A DNA stretch of 48,877 bases from Candidatus Saccharicenans subterraneus (GCA_003426165.1 QUAH01000018.1:1-48877), one strand, 5' to 3'; positions 35,111 through 44,274 are shown, counted from the stretch's first letter. The notes: generated by a model not told the origin, from the letters alone. A program made the numbers and translations.

Positions 35111-35139
35111 ATGATGGTCTTTAACCCGGGGGTTGTCAA
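35111..35139 (-). promoter_or_regulatory. Promoter of the DUF362-radical SAM operon
   Basis: On the minus strand TTGACA (35134-35139) is followed after 17 nt by CATCAT (35111-35116); a slightly better -10, CATAAT, lies at 20 nt. The -35 is a perfect consensus. Confidence 0.5.
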
Positions 35140-35159
35140 TAGAAGAGGCCGGCCGGTGG

Positions 35160-35188
35160 TTGCAATTGAGCTTGAAACTGGATATATT
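35160..35188 (+). promoter_or_regulatory. Promoter of the DUF6599 gene
   Basis: TTGCAA (35160-35165) and TATATT (35183-35188) are 17 nt apart. Shine-Dalgarno GGAGGAG follows before the ATG at 35209. It is back to back with the DUF362 operon promoter, so the two may be co-regulated. Confidence 0.6.
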
Positions 35189-35208
35189 GGATTCACACGG
35201 AGGAGATA

Positions 35209-36126
35209 ATGAAAGCCAGAAGAATTGTATCGCTTTCAGTGTTGATAAATCTTGGTTTAGCCCTGCTGTCTCTGGTCGCAGCCGGCAACGGCCCGGCCAC
35301 CGTTTCTGACCTGAAGTCACTGTTGCCCAGGGTTGACGGCTGGAAATTTCAGGATGAACCGCAGCTCTTTTCGCCCGGGACTCTTTTCGAGTATATAGAC
35401 GGAGCCGCCGAGGCCTACCTCAGCTATGATTTCAAAGAGCTGGTCGTGGCCCAGTACCAGAAGGATGGAACCGAGACCACCCTGACCCTGGAGATTTATG
35501 ACATGGGCCTGCCCCTGAACGCCTTCGGCATCTTCAGCTCCGAGCGTTACCCGGACAATCCCGACGTGAATATCGGCAATGCCGGTTACCTGGAAGAGGA
35601 GGTCCTGAATTTTATTTCCGGTAGCTATTACCTGAAGTTGATCTGCTATAACGGTGGAGAACAAACCGCAGACCACCTCAGGCAGTTTGCCCGGGAAGTC
35701 GAGTCCAGGATAAAGGATAAAGGAAGCCTGCCCGAAGTCTTCAGGCTGTTTCCGGCTGAGAACCGGGTCAAAAATTCAGAAAAATTCATAAAGAAAAATT
35801 TCATGGGCTTTGATTTCCTGAGCCAGGGCTATGTTGTCCTCTACCGCCAGGGACAGGCCGAATACGAGGCCCTGATAATTGATTGTGGTTCCCCGGCCGA
35901 AGCCGCTTCACGCTTGCAGAAGCTGGTGGCTTTCTATGCGGGGGAGAAAAACCCGTTCCTCAAGGAAGATTCCAGGTACCACCAGAAAAATGCCTACGGG
36001 CAACATGTGCTTCTGGCCCGGGCCGGAAGCTGCCTTTACGGTTTCAGCCGGGTACCTGACGACCTGCTGCCTTCGGTTCTCAAGCAATTTGAAAAGATGG
36101 GCCAGAAGCTGGCCGCCGCCAAGTAG
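35209..36126 (+). CDS. Secreted DUF6599 family protein
   Basis: A 305-residue protein with a Sec signal peptide (VLINLGLALLSLVAAG). The mature start, LLPRVDGWKFQDEPQLFSPG followed by TLFEYIDGAAEAYLSYDF, is the pattern I recognise as DUF6599. Two similar beta-rich halves appear to follow (LEIYDMGLPLNAFGIF in the first, VVLYRQGQAEYEALIIDCGS in the second). The function is unknown. It is divergent from the DUF362-radical SAM operon, with only 112 nt between them, and is followed 11 nt later by the AI-2E-type transporter gene. Confidence 0.78.
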   Translation: MKARRIVSLSVLINLGLALLSLVAAGNGPATVSDLKSLLPRVDGWKFQDEPQLFSPGTLFEYIDGAAEAYLSYDFKELVVAQYQKDGTETTLTLEIYDMGLPLNAFGIFSSERYPDNPDVNIGNAGYLEEEVLNFISGSYYLKLICYNGGEQTADHLRQFAREVESRIKDKGSLPEVFRLFPAENRVKNSEKFIKKNFMGFDFLSQGYVVLYRQGQAEYEALIIDCGSPAEAASRLQKLVAFYAGEKNPFLKEDSRYHQKNAYGQHVLLARAGSCLYGFSRVPDDLLPSVLKQFEKMGQKLAAAK

Positions 36127-36137
36127 GGGAGCAGTCC

Positions 36138-37157
36138 TTGGCCGAGTCCAGACTGACCAGAATTTCCCTGGTAATAATTGTTCTCTTTATCAGCGGCATC
36201 ATCTTGAAAATTGCCCGGCCGGTTCTGCTGCCGTTCCTGGTGGCTCTTTTTATTTCCTACTCCATTTCGCCGCTTCTGGACTGGCTGGTCCGGCTCAAAG
36301 TTCCAAAGCTTCTGGCCATCATTTCCATCCTGGTCCTGACCTTTGCTCTTCTCTATCTTTTCGGGCTGTTGATTTATTCCAGCGGCAAGTATTTTGCGGC
36401 CGAGTTTCCCAAGTATAACCGCCAGGTAGATTCCCTGATGGCCGAGCTGATTGCCTGGCTGGAACATCTGCCCTTCAAGGTCAGTGTTCCGACCATAATT
36501 TCCCAGCTCAACGTGGACAAGCTGACCGGCCTGCTACTGGGCACCCTGGGTTCCTTCCTGACCTTCCTGGGAAAATTATTGATAGTTTTTGTCTTTGTAA
36601 TTTTTATTCTCTCCGGCCGCGATAAGCTCCCGGCCAAGGTGGCCACGGCCCTGGCCGAGGAGCGGGCCGTTTACGTCAACCGAATGGTGGCCAGCATCAA
36701 CCGGCAGGTTCAAAAATACCTGGCCGTCAAGACCATGATTGCCCTGATGAACGGTTTGCTGGCGGCAGGCATCCTTATCTTATTTGGAGTGGACTTTGCC
36801 CTGTTGTTTGGCTTTCTGACCTTTGTCCTTGACTACATTCCGTCTGTGGGTTCTATCACGGCCACGGTCCTGGCCGGGTTGATGGCATTTTTCCAGTTTG
36901 GCAATTCACTGATTCCGGTCTGGATTTTCTTGTTGCTGGTGATAATGCAGACAATAATCGGCAATTTCCTCGAGCCCAAACTCATGGGGCGCAGCCTGAA
37001 CCTGAGCCCTCTGCTTGTCCTTTTTTCCTTAATTTTCTGGGGCTGGCTGTGGGGAATTGCCGGGATGTTCCTGGCCGTTCCCCTGCTGGCAGTGATCAAG
37101 ATAGTATTTGAAAATGTGCCCTCTCTTAAGTTCCTGGCGGTCCTGATGAGCAAGTGA
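36138..37157 (+). CDS. AI-2E family transporter (YdiK/PerM-like)
   Basis: A 339-residue membrane protein with about eight hydrophobic segments in the arrangement of the AI-2E/PerM family. The landmark YIPSVGSITATVLAGLMAF and GNFLEPKLMGRSLNLSPLLV are both present in the second half. These proteins are proposed exporters of small molecules; family names alone do not fix the substrate. The start is TTG at 36138, about 7 nt after GGGGA; the first membrane segment follows at once, so no later start is possible. Confidence 0.87.
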   Translation: MAESRLTRISLVIIVLFISGIILKIARPVLLPFLVALFISYSISPLLDWLVRLKVPKLLAIISILVLTFALLYLFGLLIYSSGKYFAAEFPKYNRQVDSLMAELIAWLEHLPFKVSVPTIISQLNVDKLTGLLLGTLGSFLTFLGKLLIVFVFVIFILSGRDKLPAKVATALAEERAVYVNRMVASINRQVQKYLAVKTMIALMNGLLAAGILILFGVDFALLFGFLTFVLDYIPSVGSITATVLAGLMAFFQFGNSLIPVWIFLLLVIMQTIIGNFLEPKLMGRSLNLSPLLVLFSLIFWGWLWGIAGMFLAVPLLAVIKIVFENVPSLKFLAVLMSK

Positions 37158-37280
37158 AAGGCTTGACCGGGTCACTTCTTAAGAAAACGAGGCCTCTTAA
37201 AGCCTGGTCATTATTTCAGCTTGTGGTCGTTTTCTGGGCAGCCGGATGAGGGCGGTCAATCCGGAAAGATCCTGGAAGAA

Positions 37281-38075
37281 TTATGGCTGGCTGTCAACCT
37301 TTCCCTTTGATTTTTTGGGTACGGTTGGCAGCCCTTCGACCACCGCCTCCGGATTGAGGATGAAGGCTTCCTCGCTGAAGACCTTGAAGCTTCCCTTGAG
37401 CATCTTCTTCAGGGCCTTCTGCGCGGCTTTCTGTTCGGCGCTTTTCTTGGAAGGACCGCTGGCCCTGGCCAGAACCTTGTCACCGGACAGCACCTCCACC
37501 GTGAATACCCGGTCGTGGGCCGGCCCGCTTTCGGTTACCGTCCGGTAGAACGGCCCGGGCAGCTTGTGCTGGCCAAAATATTCTTGAAGAGCCGACTTGA
37601 AGTTATTGATCTGGAAATTGTCCCGCGGCAATTTCTTAAAGTGCTTTTTAACCAGGGCCTGCAGTACCCGCCGGCTGGTCTCAAAGTCGCTGTCCAGGTA
37701 GATCGCTCCCATCACGGCCTCGAAGGTGCCGGCCAGGATGCTCTTTTTCTTTCGGCCACCACTTTTTTCTTCCCCGCGACCCAGCAGGACGGCCCGATCC
37801 AGTCCCAGTTTTCTGGACAGTATGGAAAGGGAACTGGTGGAAACCAGGGCGGCCTTGAGCTTTGAAAGCTGGCCTTCTCCCAGTTCAGGGTAGGCCTGGC
37901 GGAGAAAATCGGCCAGGACCAGGCCCACCACCGAATCTCCCAGAAACTCCAGGATTTCGTTGTCCTGGACCCTGTCTTCCAGGTGTTCATAAGCATAGGA
38001 GCTGTGGGTCAGGGCCTGTTTCAGGAGAGCCGGATTCTGGAATTTGTAACCGAGTTTTTTTTCGATGGCGACCAA
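37281..38075 (-). CDS. rnc: Ribonuclease III
   Basis: A 264-residue double-strand-specific endoribonuclease that processes rRNA precursors and structured mRNAs. The catalytic signature NEILEFLGDSVVGLV (residues 39-53) with E43 and D47, and GTFEAVMGAIYLD, fit class I RNase III. The C-terminal dsRNA-binding domain covers about residues 160-235 (SALQEYFGQ... KKSAEQKAAQKAL), followed by a tail of about 30 residues. The start is TTG with only a weak ribosome site, consistent with expression as the last gene of the DUF1844-ribF-pyrR-pyrC operon. Confidence 0.94.
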   Translation of the reverse strand: MVAIEKKLGYKFQNPALLKQALTHSSYAYEHLEDRVQDNEILEFLGDSVVGLVLADFLRQAYPELGEGQLSKLKAALVSTSSLSILSRKLGLDRAVLLGRGEEKSGGRKKKSILAGTFEAVMGAIYLDSDFETSRRVLQALVKKHFKKLPRDNFQINNFKSALQEYFGQHKLPGPFYRTVTESGPAHDRVFTVEVLSGDKVLARASGPSKKSAEQKAAQKALKKMLKGSFKVFSEEAFILNPEAVVEGLPTVPKKSKGKVDSQP

Positions 38076-38096
38076 GTGTATTTATGCCTTGTATAC

Positions 38097-39386
38097 TTAA
38101 TATTTCATTTCGAAAGGGTAGGCCACTTTTCCGCCGACCAGGGTCATGACCACGGCTCCGTGGAAATCAGTGTTGAGGAATGGAGTGTTTTTACTCCGGG
38201 ACTGAAGGTCTTCCCGCCTGATCATGGCTTTTCCGCTGAGGTCGAGAAGGACCAGGTCGGCGTCAGCCCCGATTTTTATCCGCCCCTTATTCTCCAGCCC
38301 GAGTAACCGGGCCGGGGCTATGGTCAGGGCTTCTATCAGGCGTTCGAGAGGCAATTCTCCGCTCTTCACCAGCCTGTCCAGCAGGGAGGGGATGGCGGTT
38401 TCCAGCCCATTGAGGCCGAAGGGCGCCTTTTCCAGGCCCTGGTTTTTTTCCTGCTCGGCATGAGGAGCATGGTCGGTGGCGATGACCTCGATCAAACCGC
38501 GGCGCAGGGCCTGGAGCAGGGCCTGGCGGTCGGCCTCGGTTCGAAGGGGAGGGTTGACTTTATAAACCGGGTCCCGGGTTAGAAGCTGCTCTTCTGTCAG
38601 AAGAAGATGGTGAGGGGTGACTTCGGCTGAAACCGGTACTCCGGCCGCTTTTGCCCAGCCAAGCAGTTCTACCGAGCCGGCCGTGCTCAGGTGGGCCAGG
38701 TGGACCGGCCAGCCTGAATGCCTGGCCAGGATGAGGTCCCTGGCCACCATTATTTCCTCGGCCTCGGCCGGAATGCCCGGGAGGTTCAGGCTCCTGGACA
38801 CCCGACCCTCGTTTATTACTCCGCCCGCAGCCAGTGATTTTTCCTCGCAGTGGTCGATGAGCAACCGGCCCAGCCCGGCCGCTTTTTCCATGGCCAGCCT
38901 CATCAGGGCACTGTTCCAGACGGGCTGGCCGTCGTCGGAGAAAGCGATAGCGCCGGCCGCGGCCAGTTCTTCCAGCGGGGCCAGCTCCTGTCCCTTCTGT
39001 CCCACACTAATAGCAGCCACCGGCAGGACGTTGACCACTGCGTCCTGGCTGGCTTTTTCTCTGATGAACCTGATTATCTCCACTGAATCAGCCACCGGGC
39101 TGGTATTGGGCATGCAGCAGACGGTGGTAAAGCCTCCCCGGGCGGCAGCCCGGCTGCCGCTGGCGATGGTCTCCTTGTGTTCGAAACCAGGTTCCCGCAG
39201 GTGGACGTGCAGGTCTATGAATCCTGGCGCCACCAGCAGGCCCCCCGCCTCCACCACCCGGTCAGCTTCAACCCGGATTTCAGGCTTGATTTCTACGATC
39301 CGACCATCGGCCAGAAGCAGGTCAAAGACCCCATCGATCTTCTGGCCCGGGTCCAGTATCCTTCCTTTTTTTATCAGAAGCTTCAA
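38097..39386 (-). CDS. pyrC: Dihydroorotase, class I
   Basis: A 429-residue amidohydrolase that closes carbamoyl-aspartate to dihydroorotate in pyrimidine synthesis. The metal ligands H60 and H62 are in DLHVHLREPG and the late aspartate in TDHAPHAEQEK; HLAHLSTAGS is also typical. The length fits the long class I enzyme. It starts at TTG (39386) with AGGAG 7 nt upstream. The gap to pyrR is 27 nt. Confidence 0.94.
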   Translation of the reverse strand: MKLLIKKGRILDPGQKIDGVFDLLLADGRIVEIKPEIRVEADRVVEAGGLLVAPGFIDLHVHLREPGFEHKETIASGSRAAARGGFTTVCCMPNTSPVADSVEIIRFIREKASQDAVVNVLPVAAISVGQKGQELAPLEELAAAGAIAFSDDGQPVWNSALMRLAMEKAAGLGRLLIDHCEEKSLAAGGVINEGRVSRSLNLPGIPAEAEEIMVARDLILARHSGWPVHLAHLSTAGSVELLGWAKAAGVPVSAEVTPHHLLLTEEQLLTRDPVYKVNPPLRTEADRQALLQALRRGLIEVIATDHAPHAEQEKNQGLEKAPFGLNGLETAIPSLLDRLVKSGELPLERLIEALTIAPARLLGLENKGRIKIGADADLVLLDLSGKAMIRREDLQSRSKNTPFLNTDFHGAVVMTLVGGKVAYPFEMKY

Positions 39387-39413
39387 GCCTGAACTCCTGC
39401 CACCGATTATAAC

Positions 39414-39977
39414 CTATTTTTTATTGAGCTTGACCTGGGGTTCGGTAATCAGGACTTCATCAACCCCGTCGATCTCCTTCAGCCGAACTTCCACCCGCTC
39501 CCTGCGGGAGGTGGGGAGGAGCCGGCCGATATAATCGGGCCTGATCGGAAGTTCCCGGTGCCCGCGGTCGATGAGGACGGCCAGTTGAATCGTCCGGGGG
39601 CGACCCAGGTCAAAAATGGCCTCCATGGCCGCCCGGATGGTCCGGCCGGTAAAGAGGACGTCGTCTATCAGCAGGACGTCACGCCCGTCCAGCCTGGCCT
39701 TTATTTCGTTCTTATCCATTGATTTCTTTTTATCAGACTGCTTCAGGTCGTCCCGGTAGGGAGTTATGTCCAGGGTGAGAACCGGCACTTCCAGCCCTTC
39801 ATTCTGCTTTAGAATTTCGGCTATCCGGTTGACCAGGTAAATTCCCCTGGTCTTGATGCCCACCAGGACCAGGTTTTTCAGGTCCCGGTTGCGCTCGGCA
39901 ATTTCGGTGGCCATCCGCACCAGGGTCCTGCGGATTTTTCCGTTGTCCATCACCCGGGCTTTTACCTTATTTTTCAT
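39414..39977 (-). CDS. pyrR: PyrR, pyrimidine regulator / uracil phosphoribosyltransferase
   Basis: A 187-residue PyrR. The PRPP-binding motif VLLIDDVLFTGRTIRAAM lies in the middle and LVGIKTRGIYLVNRI and DRGHRELPIRPDYIG flank it. In well-studied bacteria PyrR binds pyr mRNA leaders and causes attenuation; the 60-nt leader between ribF and pyrR shows no obvious PyrR-binding hairpin, so the regulatory role here is inferred from family only. GAGGT precedes the ATG. Confidence 0.94.
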   Translation of the reverse strand: MKNKVKARVMDNGKIRRTLVRMATEIAERNRDLKNLVLVGIKTRGIYLVNRIAEILKQNEGLEVPVLTLDITPYRDDLKQSDKKKSMDKNEIKARLDGRDVLLIDDVLFTGRTIRAAMEAIFDLGRPRTIQLAVLIDRGHRELPIRPDYIGRLLPTSRRERVEVRLKEIDGVDEVLITEPQVKLNKK

Positions 39978-40037
39978 ATCGGCAACCTCACAGCTTATTG
40001 GTTGAAAGACTTATATTTAGATAAAACCGGCTAAAAG

Positions 40038-40982
40038 TCAAGGTTTGGAAAACCGGCCACGGCCAGCCCTGAAAAACTGTCTGGCCCGGAAGACATCGGC
40101 CGCAATTTGACGGCGGAGGCTTTCAACCGAAGGGAATCTCTTTTCGTTCCTCAGCTTTTTTAAGAGGTAAAGCCCGGCCTCCCGGCCGTAAAGTTTTCCA
40201 GAAAAATCCAGCAGGTGAGCCTCAACCGAGGATCCCCGTCCACCCAGGGTAGGGCGGAAGCCGATATTGGCCACGGCCCGGTAGGTGTTGTTACCAATTT
40301 TTACCAGGCTCAGGTAAACGCCGGGGGGCAGTATTTCGTTCCGCGTTTTCAGGTTGATGGTGGGGAAACCGAGAGTCCGGCCGAAGCCGCGTCCCCTGAT
40401 TATGGTTCCCCGTATTTCATAGGGACGACCCAGGAGACTGGCTGCCTGCTCCACCAGGCCTTTTTCCAGGAGGTTCCGGATTAGGCTGGAGCTGACCTGG
40501 GTTCCGCCCTTGGTCACCGGCCTGACCGCCATGACCCGGAAACCATAGCGACGGCCGAAATTCTCGAGTTCCCGTACCCCGCAGCGACGGTTGTGTCCGA
40601 AGCGAAAGTTTTTCCCGACCACCACCGCGCTGATGCCCAGTTGTTCCCTGAGGACTTTCCTGGCGAATTCCCGGCCACTCAGAGTGGCCAGGTCCTTTTC
40701 CAGGGGCAGGATAAGGCAGTAGTCCAGGCCCTGCTTCTCCAGCCACTCCAGTTTCTGCCGGCCGGTCTGAATCAACGGGATTCTCTTGTGGTTCAGGATA
40801 CGCTCAGGGTGGGGGCAAAAGGTCATCAGCCCGGCCGCCACTCCCAGCCGGCGGCCCTGCTTGATAAGATTTTTCAGAATCTTCTGGTGACCGAGGTGGC
40901 AGCCGTCAAAGATGCCTATGGCCAGGACGGAGTCCGCGGTCAGCCCTTTCAACCGGGGGGACAGGCGGCGGAAAACTTTCAT
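40038..40982 (-). CDS. ribF: Bifunctional riboflavin kinase / FAD synthetase
   Basis: A 314-residue two-domain enzyme making FMN and then FAD. The N-terminal adenylyltransferase domain has GIFDGCHLGHQ (G-x-FDG-x-H-x-GH) and TFCPHPERIL; the C-terminal flavokinase domain has GRGFGRTLGFPTINL. It begins 5 nt after the stop of the DUF1844 gene, with which it is co-transcribed. Confidence 0.95.
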   Translation of the reverse strand: MKVFRRLSPRLKGLTADSVLAIGIFDGCHLGHQKILKNLIKQGRRLGVAAGLMTFCPHPERILNHKRIPLIQTGRQKLEWLEKQGLDYCLILPLEKDLATLSGREFARKVLREQLGISAVVVGKNFRFGHNRRCGVRELENFGRRYGFRVMAVRPVTKGGTQVSSSLIRNLLEKGLVEQAASLLGRPYEIRGTIIRGRGFGRTLGFPTINLKTRNEILPPGVYLSLVKIGNNTYRAVANIGFRPTLGGRGSSVEAHLLDFSGKLYGREAGLYLLKKLRNEKRFPSVESLRRQIAADVFRARQFFRAGRGRFSKP

Positions 40983-40987
40983 CGAGT

Positions 40988-41296
40988 TTAGAGCTTGATA
41001 GCTTCAACCTTTTTAAGATAGTTGAGCTTGAGCTGGGAGAGAACGGCTTCCAGGAAATTTTCTTCTTCTGGTTCCAGGTTGCCCTTGGTCCGGTCGCGCA
41101 GCAGGTCCAGGATGTCGATCAACCTCCTGGCGTATTCCAGGTTGGTCTCCAGCCGGTTGGTCCTGGGGTCCTCCAGCAGGCCGAGCTTGATCAGGGCCTG
41201 GGTGTAAATGGGGAAGACGATGGAACTGAACTCCAGCGGTGGCATGAATTCCCGGGATTCTTCCGGGTCCTGTCCGTTCTTGGTTCTGTCGTCCAT
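40988..41296 (-). CDS. DUF1844 family protein
   Basis: A 102-residue protein matching DUF1844: IYTQALIKLGLLEDP, then NLEYARRLIDILDLLRDRTK and a leucine-rich helical end. The first 17 residues are polar and variable. The ATG at 41296 overlaps a TATAAT sequence and has only a distant GAGG, so the second methionine (MPPLEFSS) is a possible alternative start. Function unknown; it heads the ribF-pyrR-pyrC-rnc operon. Confidence 0.82.
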   Translation of the reverse strand: MDDRTKNGQDPEESREFMPPLEFSSIVFPIYTQALIKLGLLEDPRTNRLETNLEYARRLIDILDLLRDRTKGNLEPEEENFLEAVLSQLKLNYLKKVEAIKL

Positions 41297-41418
41297 TATA
41301 GGCTTTATCCTCTATAAGATGGCCAAAAGTCCCGGGTTGAAAAAATACCGTCTTTAAGGTAACTTACGGACTTAAATCATAGCCATTATCCGAATAAAAT
41401 TCAAGTGGAGGCCCGGGA

Positions 41419-42267
41419 GTGAAATCGTCAACTGAGGCCGGACGAGAGTTTCGCAAACTGGTAGAAATCATAGCCAGGCTGCGTTCGCCGGGGGGCTGTC
41501 CCTGGGACCGGGCCAGAAGCCGCCGGGACATACTGAATTATTTCCTGGAGGAAGTTTACGAAGCTGTGGAAGCCATATCCTCCAATCGTCCCGAGGCGGC
41601 CAGGGAAGAACTGGGGGATGTGCTGATGGAGGTGGTCTTCCTGGCCAGGTTTTACGAGGAAGAAGGCCTGTTCACCATGGCTGATGTCCTCAGGGGTATC
41701 AACCGGAAAATGGTGGAACGCCATCCGCATGTCTTCGGACGAAAGACCGGCCTGAGCCCGGAGGCTGTCCTGGCCAGCTGGCAGGAAAACAAGCTGCGGG
41801 AAAAAAAGCGCCGGTCGATATTGGACGGGCTTCCGGCTTCGGCCCCTTCGCTGGTCTATGCTTTCATGCTCGGGCAGAGAGCGGCCGCCCATGGTTTTGA
41901 CTGGCCGGAAGCCGGCTCTGCCCTGGAGAAGGTCAAGGAGGAGATAGCCGAGCTGGATAAGTCCCTGAAGAAGAAGAAAAACCGGCAGGTGGCGGAAGAA
42001 CTGGGTGACACCATTTTTTCACTGGTCAATGTCTGCCGGCTGCTGGGCTATAATCCTGAAATTGTCCTGCGGCAGGCCGGGAGGAAGTTCGAACGGCGCT
42101 TCCGGCAACTGGAAAAAGAGCTGAAGAAAAAGGGCCGGGAAGTTAGGGACTGTTCTCTTGAAGAGCTCGACCGGGTCTGGGAAGCGGTCAAGAAAAATAA
42201 GCGGGCTGGTCGGAAAAATATTGAAAAGAACCACGGCGGGAAACCCCGGCGAAAGAAAAAGAGTTAA
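41419..42267 (+). CDS. mazG: MazG, nucleoside triphosphate pyrophosphohydrolase
   Basis: A 282-residue housecleaning enzyme that hydrolyses NTPs and dNTPs to NMPs plus pyrophosphate. Two MazG domains are present: the first with CPWDRARSRRDILNYFLEE and the EExxE...ELGDVL metal motif, the second with EELGDTIFSLVNVCRLLG. The C-terminus adds a basic Lys/Arg-rich tail. GTG start at 41419 with GGAGG 7 nt upstream. It is convergent with prfB. Confidence 0.94.
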   Translation: MKSSTEAGREFRKLVEIIARLRSPGGCPWDRARSRRDILNYFLEEVYEAVEAISSNRPEAAREELGDVLMEVVFLARFYEEEGLFTMADVLRGINRKMVERHPHVFGRKTGLSPEAVLASWQENKLREKKRRSILDGLPASAPSLVYAFMLGQRAAAHGFDWPEAGSALEKVKEEIAELDKSLKKKKNRQVAEELGDTIFSLVNVCRLLGYNPEIVLRQAGRKFERRFRQLEKELKKKGREVRDCSLEELDRVWEAVKKNKRAGRKNIEKNHGGKPRRKKKS

Positions 42268-42307
42268 GAAAGAGCCAAACGAGCAGAAGGGAAATCTGAT
42301 AGAGATG

Positions 42308-42326
42308 GCCGGTGGGTCGCGCCGGC
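42308..42326. terminator. GC hairpin between convergent mazG and prfB
   Basis: GCCGG (42308-42312) pairs with CCGGC (42322-42326) over a 9-nt loop, followed on the plus strand by TTCAGTCTTTT. It could end either transcript; the T-run is imperfect. Confidence 0.3.
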
Positions 42327-42327
42327 T

Positions 42328-43471
42328 TCAGTCTTTTCTCCCGGCCGCCAGCGCCTCTTTTTTCCTGAGGAGCAGAGAGGCCTTGATGAACTCGTCCAGG
42401 TCGCCGTCGAGGATGCGGTCAACGTCCCCCGTCTCCAGCCTGGTCCTCAGGTCCTTGATCATCTTGTAGGGGTGGAGAACATAGGAGCGGATCTGGTTGC
42501 CCCAGGCGATGTCCGACTTCGTGTCCTCCAGCCTGTCAATTTTTTCCAGCTTCTTCTTCCTTTCTATTTCATACAGCCTGGCTTTCAGCAGTTTCATGGC
42601 CCGGGCCTTGTTCTGGTGCTGGGAGCGCTCGTTCTGGCACTGGACGACGATGCCGGTCGGCAGGTGGGTGATCCTGACGGCCGAATCGGTCCGGTTGACG
42701 TGCTGGCCGCCCTTGCCCGAGGCCCGGTAGGTGTCTATCTTAAGGTCGTCCGGATTGATTTCGATTTCGATGTCTTCATCTATTTCCGGGTAGACGAAGA
42801 CCGCGGCAAAGGAAGTATGCCGCCGCTTGTTGGCATCGAAGGGCGAGATCCTGACCAGCCGGTGGACTCCCGATTCCTGGCTGAGCAACCCGAAGGCGTA
42901 ATCGCCTTCCATCCTGACGGTGGCGCTCTTCAGCCCGGCCTCCTCTCCCGGCTGGAAATCTATGACCTCGGTCTTGAAGCCCTTTCTCTCGGCAAACCGC
43001 AGGTACATCCGGAAGAGCATCTGGGCCCAGTCCTGGGATTCGGTGCCGCCGGCCCCGGGATGGATGGTCAGGATGGCGTTGCGGGGGTCATCTTCATCGA
43101 AGAAAAGCGTCCGGAGCTCGGCCTCCTGGAGTTCCTGCTCGAAGGAGCGCAGGGCCCGGTTGAGGTCGTCTATGACTTTTTCGCCTTCCTCGGCCAGCTC
43201 CAGCAGGACTTCTATTTCTTCCCGGTCATTTTTAAGCTTTTTGTAGAACTGGAGGTCTTTCTCCAGTTGCTTTTTCCTGATCTGCAGGGCCTGGAACTTT
43301 TTCTGGTCGTTCCAGGTTTCAGGGCTGGCCAGCTGACTGTTTATATCTTCTAATTCCCGGCTCTTGTTATCCAGGTCAAAGAAAACCTCGAACTTCTTCC
43401 AGTTTATGGAAGAGGCCGGCTGCTTTTTCCCGGCTTTCGGCCAGCTGTTCTAACCATCCAGTTTCGTTCAC
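42328..43471 (-). CDS. prfB: Peptide chain release factor 2, with programmed +1 frameshift
   Basis: A 380-residue release factor reading UGA and UAA, encoded in two frames. The first starts at GTG 43471 (AGGAG 8 nt before) and runs 31 codons to LEEVRGFL, ending at an in-frame TGA (43378-43376). At CTT-TGA-C a +1 slip gives [13 protein letters not shown] and continues to 42328. This is the classic RF2 autoregulatory site: low RF2 lets the ribosome slip. A Shine-Dalgarno-like GAGGT just before CTT matches the known stimulator. The recognition tripeptide SPF (in [11 protein letters not shown]) and catalytic GGQ ([13 protein letters not shown]) are present. A conventional call gives only the last 230 residues from 43020. 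Confidence 0.96.
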
Positions 43472-43493
43472 TTCTTTTTCTCCTGACAAGGGC

Positions 43494-43522
43494 AAGATAG
43501 AGGAGAAATGACTTCCTGTCAA
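43494..43522 (-). promoter_or_regulatory. prfB promoter
   Basis: On the minus strand TTGACA (43517-43522) and TATCTT (43494-43499) are 17 nt apart, about 22 nt before the GTG start, leaving room for the AGGAG at 43480-43484. Confidence 0.6.
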
Positions 43523-43599
43523 GATGGCCCGGTCGGGAAAAGGCTATCTCAAGCTTTCCCGGTTCCAGTCCAACCGGTGTAAAAGGGCCAGGTTCCCGG

Positions 43600-44274
43600 T
43601 TACTGCTGCACTATGAAAAAGCCCGGGTTGCGGGCTGTCTTGCCGACCAGCTCGGACAGGGCTTTCTGGGCTTCCTCCCTGGTTCTGTAGCCGCCCAGCC
43701 AGACACGGTACAGCGGCTTCCGGTCCCTGGCAAACGGTTCCTGAACCACGGCGTTGTAACCCTGCTTCTTGTACTTCTCAGCTTCCAGCCTGGCGCTGGG
43801 CCGGTCATTGAAGGCCCCAACCTGGATGAAAAAGTTGCCTCCGGTGGCCGGCACTGTGGTCCTGGTGCCGGGGCTGGTCCTGGGGGTGGTCGCTGCCGGC
43901 TGCTCGGTGGTCCTGGCTGGAAGCGAAGCCGTCTGTTGGGTGGTTTTGGAAGCGGTCTGCCCGGCCGGCTTTTCGGCTGGCCTGGTTTCAGGCTGAGCCA
44001 GGCTCTGGACCGGAGTGGCGGTCGACTGCGTGGCTTGGCTTCCAGCCGTCCCTGAACTTTCTTCGGCGGCCGGGACTGGAACTGGAGCGCTAACCGTTTC
44101 TTCCGCTTTCTGGGCGGTCATGGTCTTGACCATCAGGTCGGCCTGTTTCTTGCCAACCTGGACTCCGATGAAAAAGATGACCGCGCCCAGGACGATTATT
44201 CCCAGGATGATAAAAACCAGTATGGTTGAAGAGACCTGTATTTCCCTGTAATTTCTCACCATGGAAGTTGTCAT
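43600..44274 (-). CDS. Membrane-anchored SPOR domain protein
   Basis: A 224-residue bitopic protein: a short cytosolic start, one membrane helix ([20 protein letters not shown]), a Thr/Ala/Pro-rich periplasmic linker (about residues 60-145) and a C-terminal SPOR domain ([20 protein letters not shown] to the end). SPOR domains bind septal peptidoglycan lacking stem peptides, as in FtsN and DedD, so a role in cell division or wall remodelling is likely. Its ATG overlaps the slipin stop (ATGA). Confidence 0.88.
   Translation of the reverse strand: MTTSMVRNYREIQVSSTILVFIILGIIVLGAVIFFIGVQVGKKQADLMVKTMTAQKAEETVSAPVPVPAAEESSGTAGSQATQSTATPVQSLAQPETRPAEKPAGQTASKTTQQTASLPARTTEQPAATTPRTSPGTRTTVPATGGNFFIQVGAFNDRPSARLEAEKYKKQGYNAVVQEPFARDRKPLYRVWLGGYRTREEAQKALSELVGKTARNPGFFIVQQ

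Noticed and set aside
39978..40037. PyrR-dependent attenuator before pyrR
   Set aside because: The 60-nt gap holds no convincing PyrR-binding hairpin or terminator/antiterminator pair.
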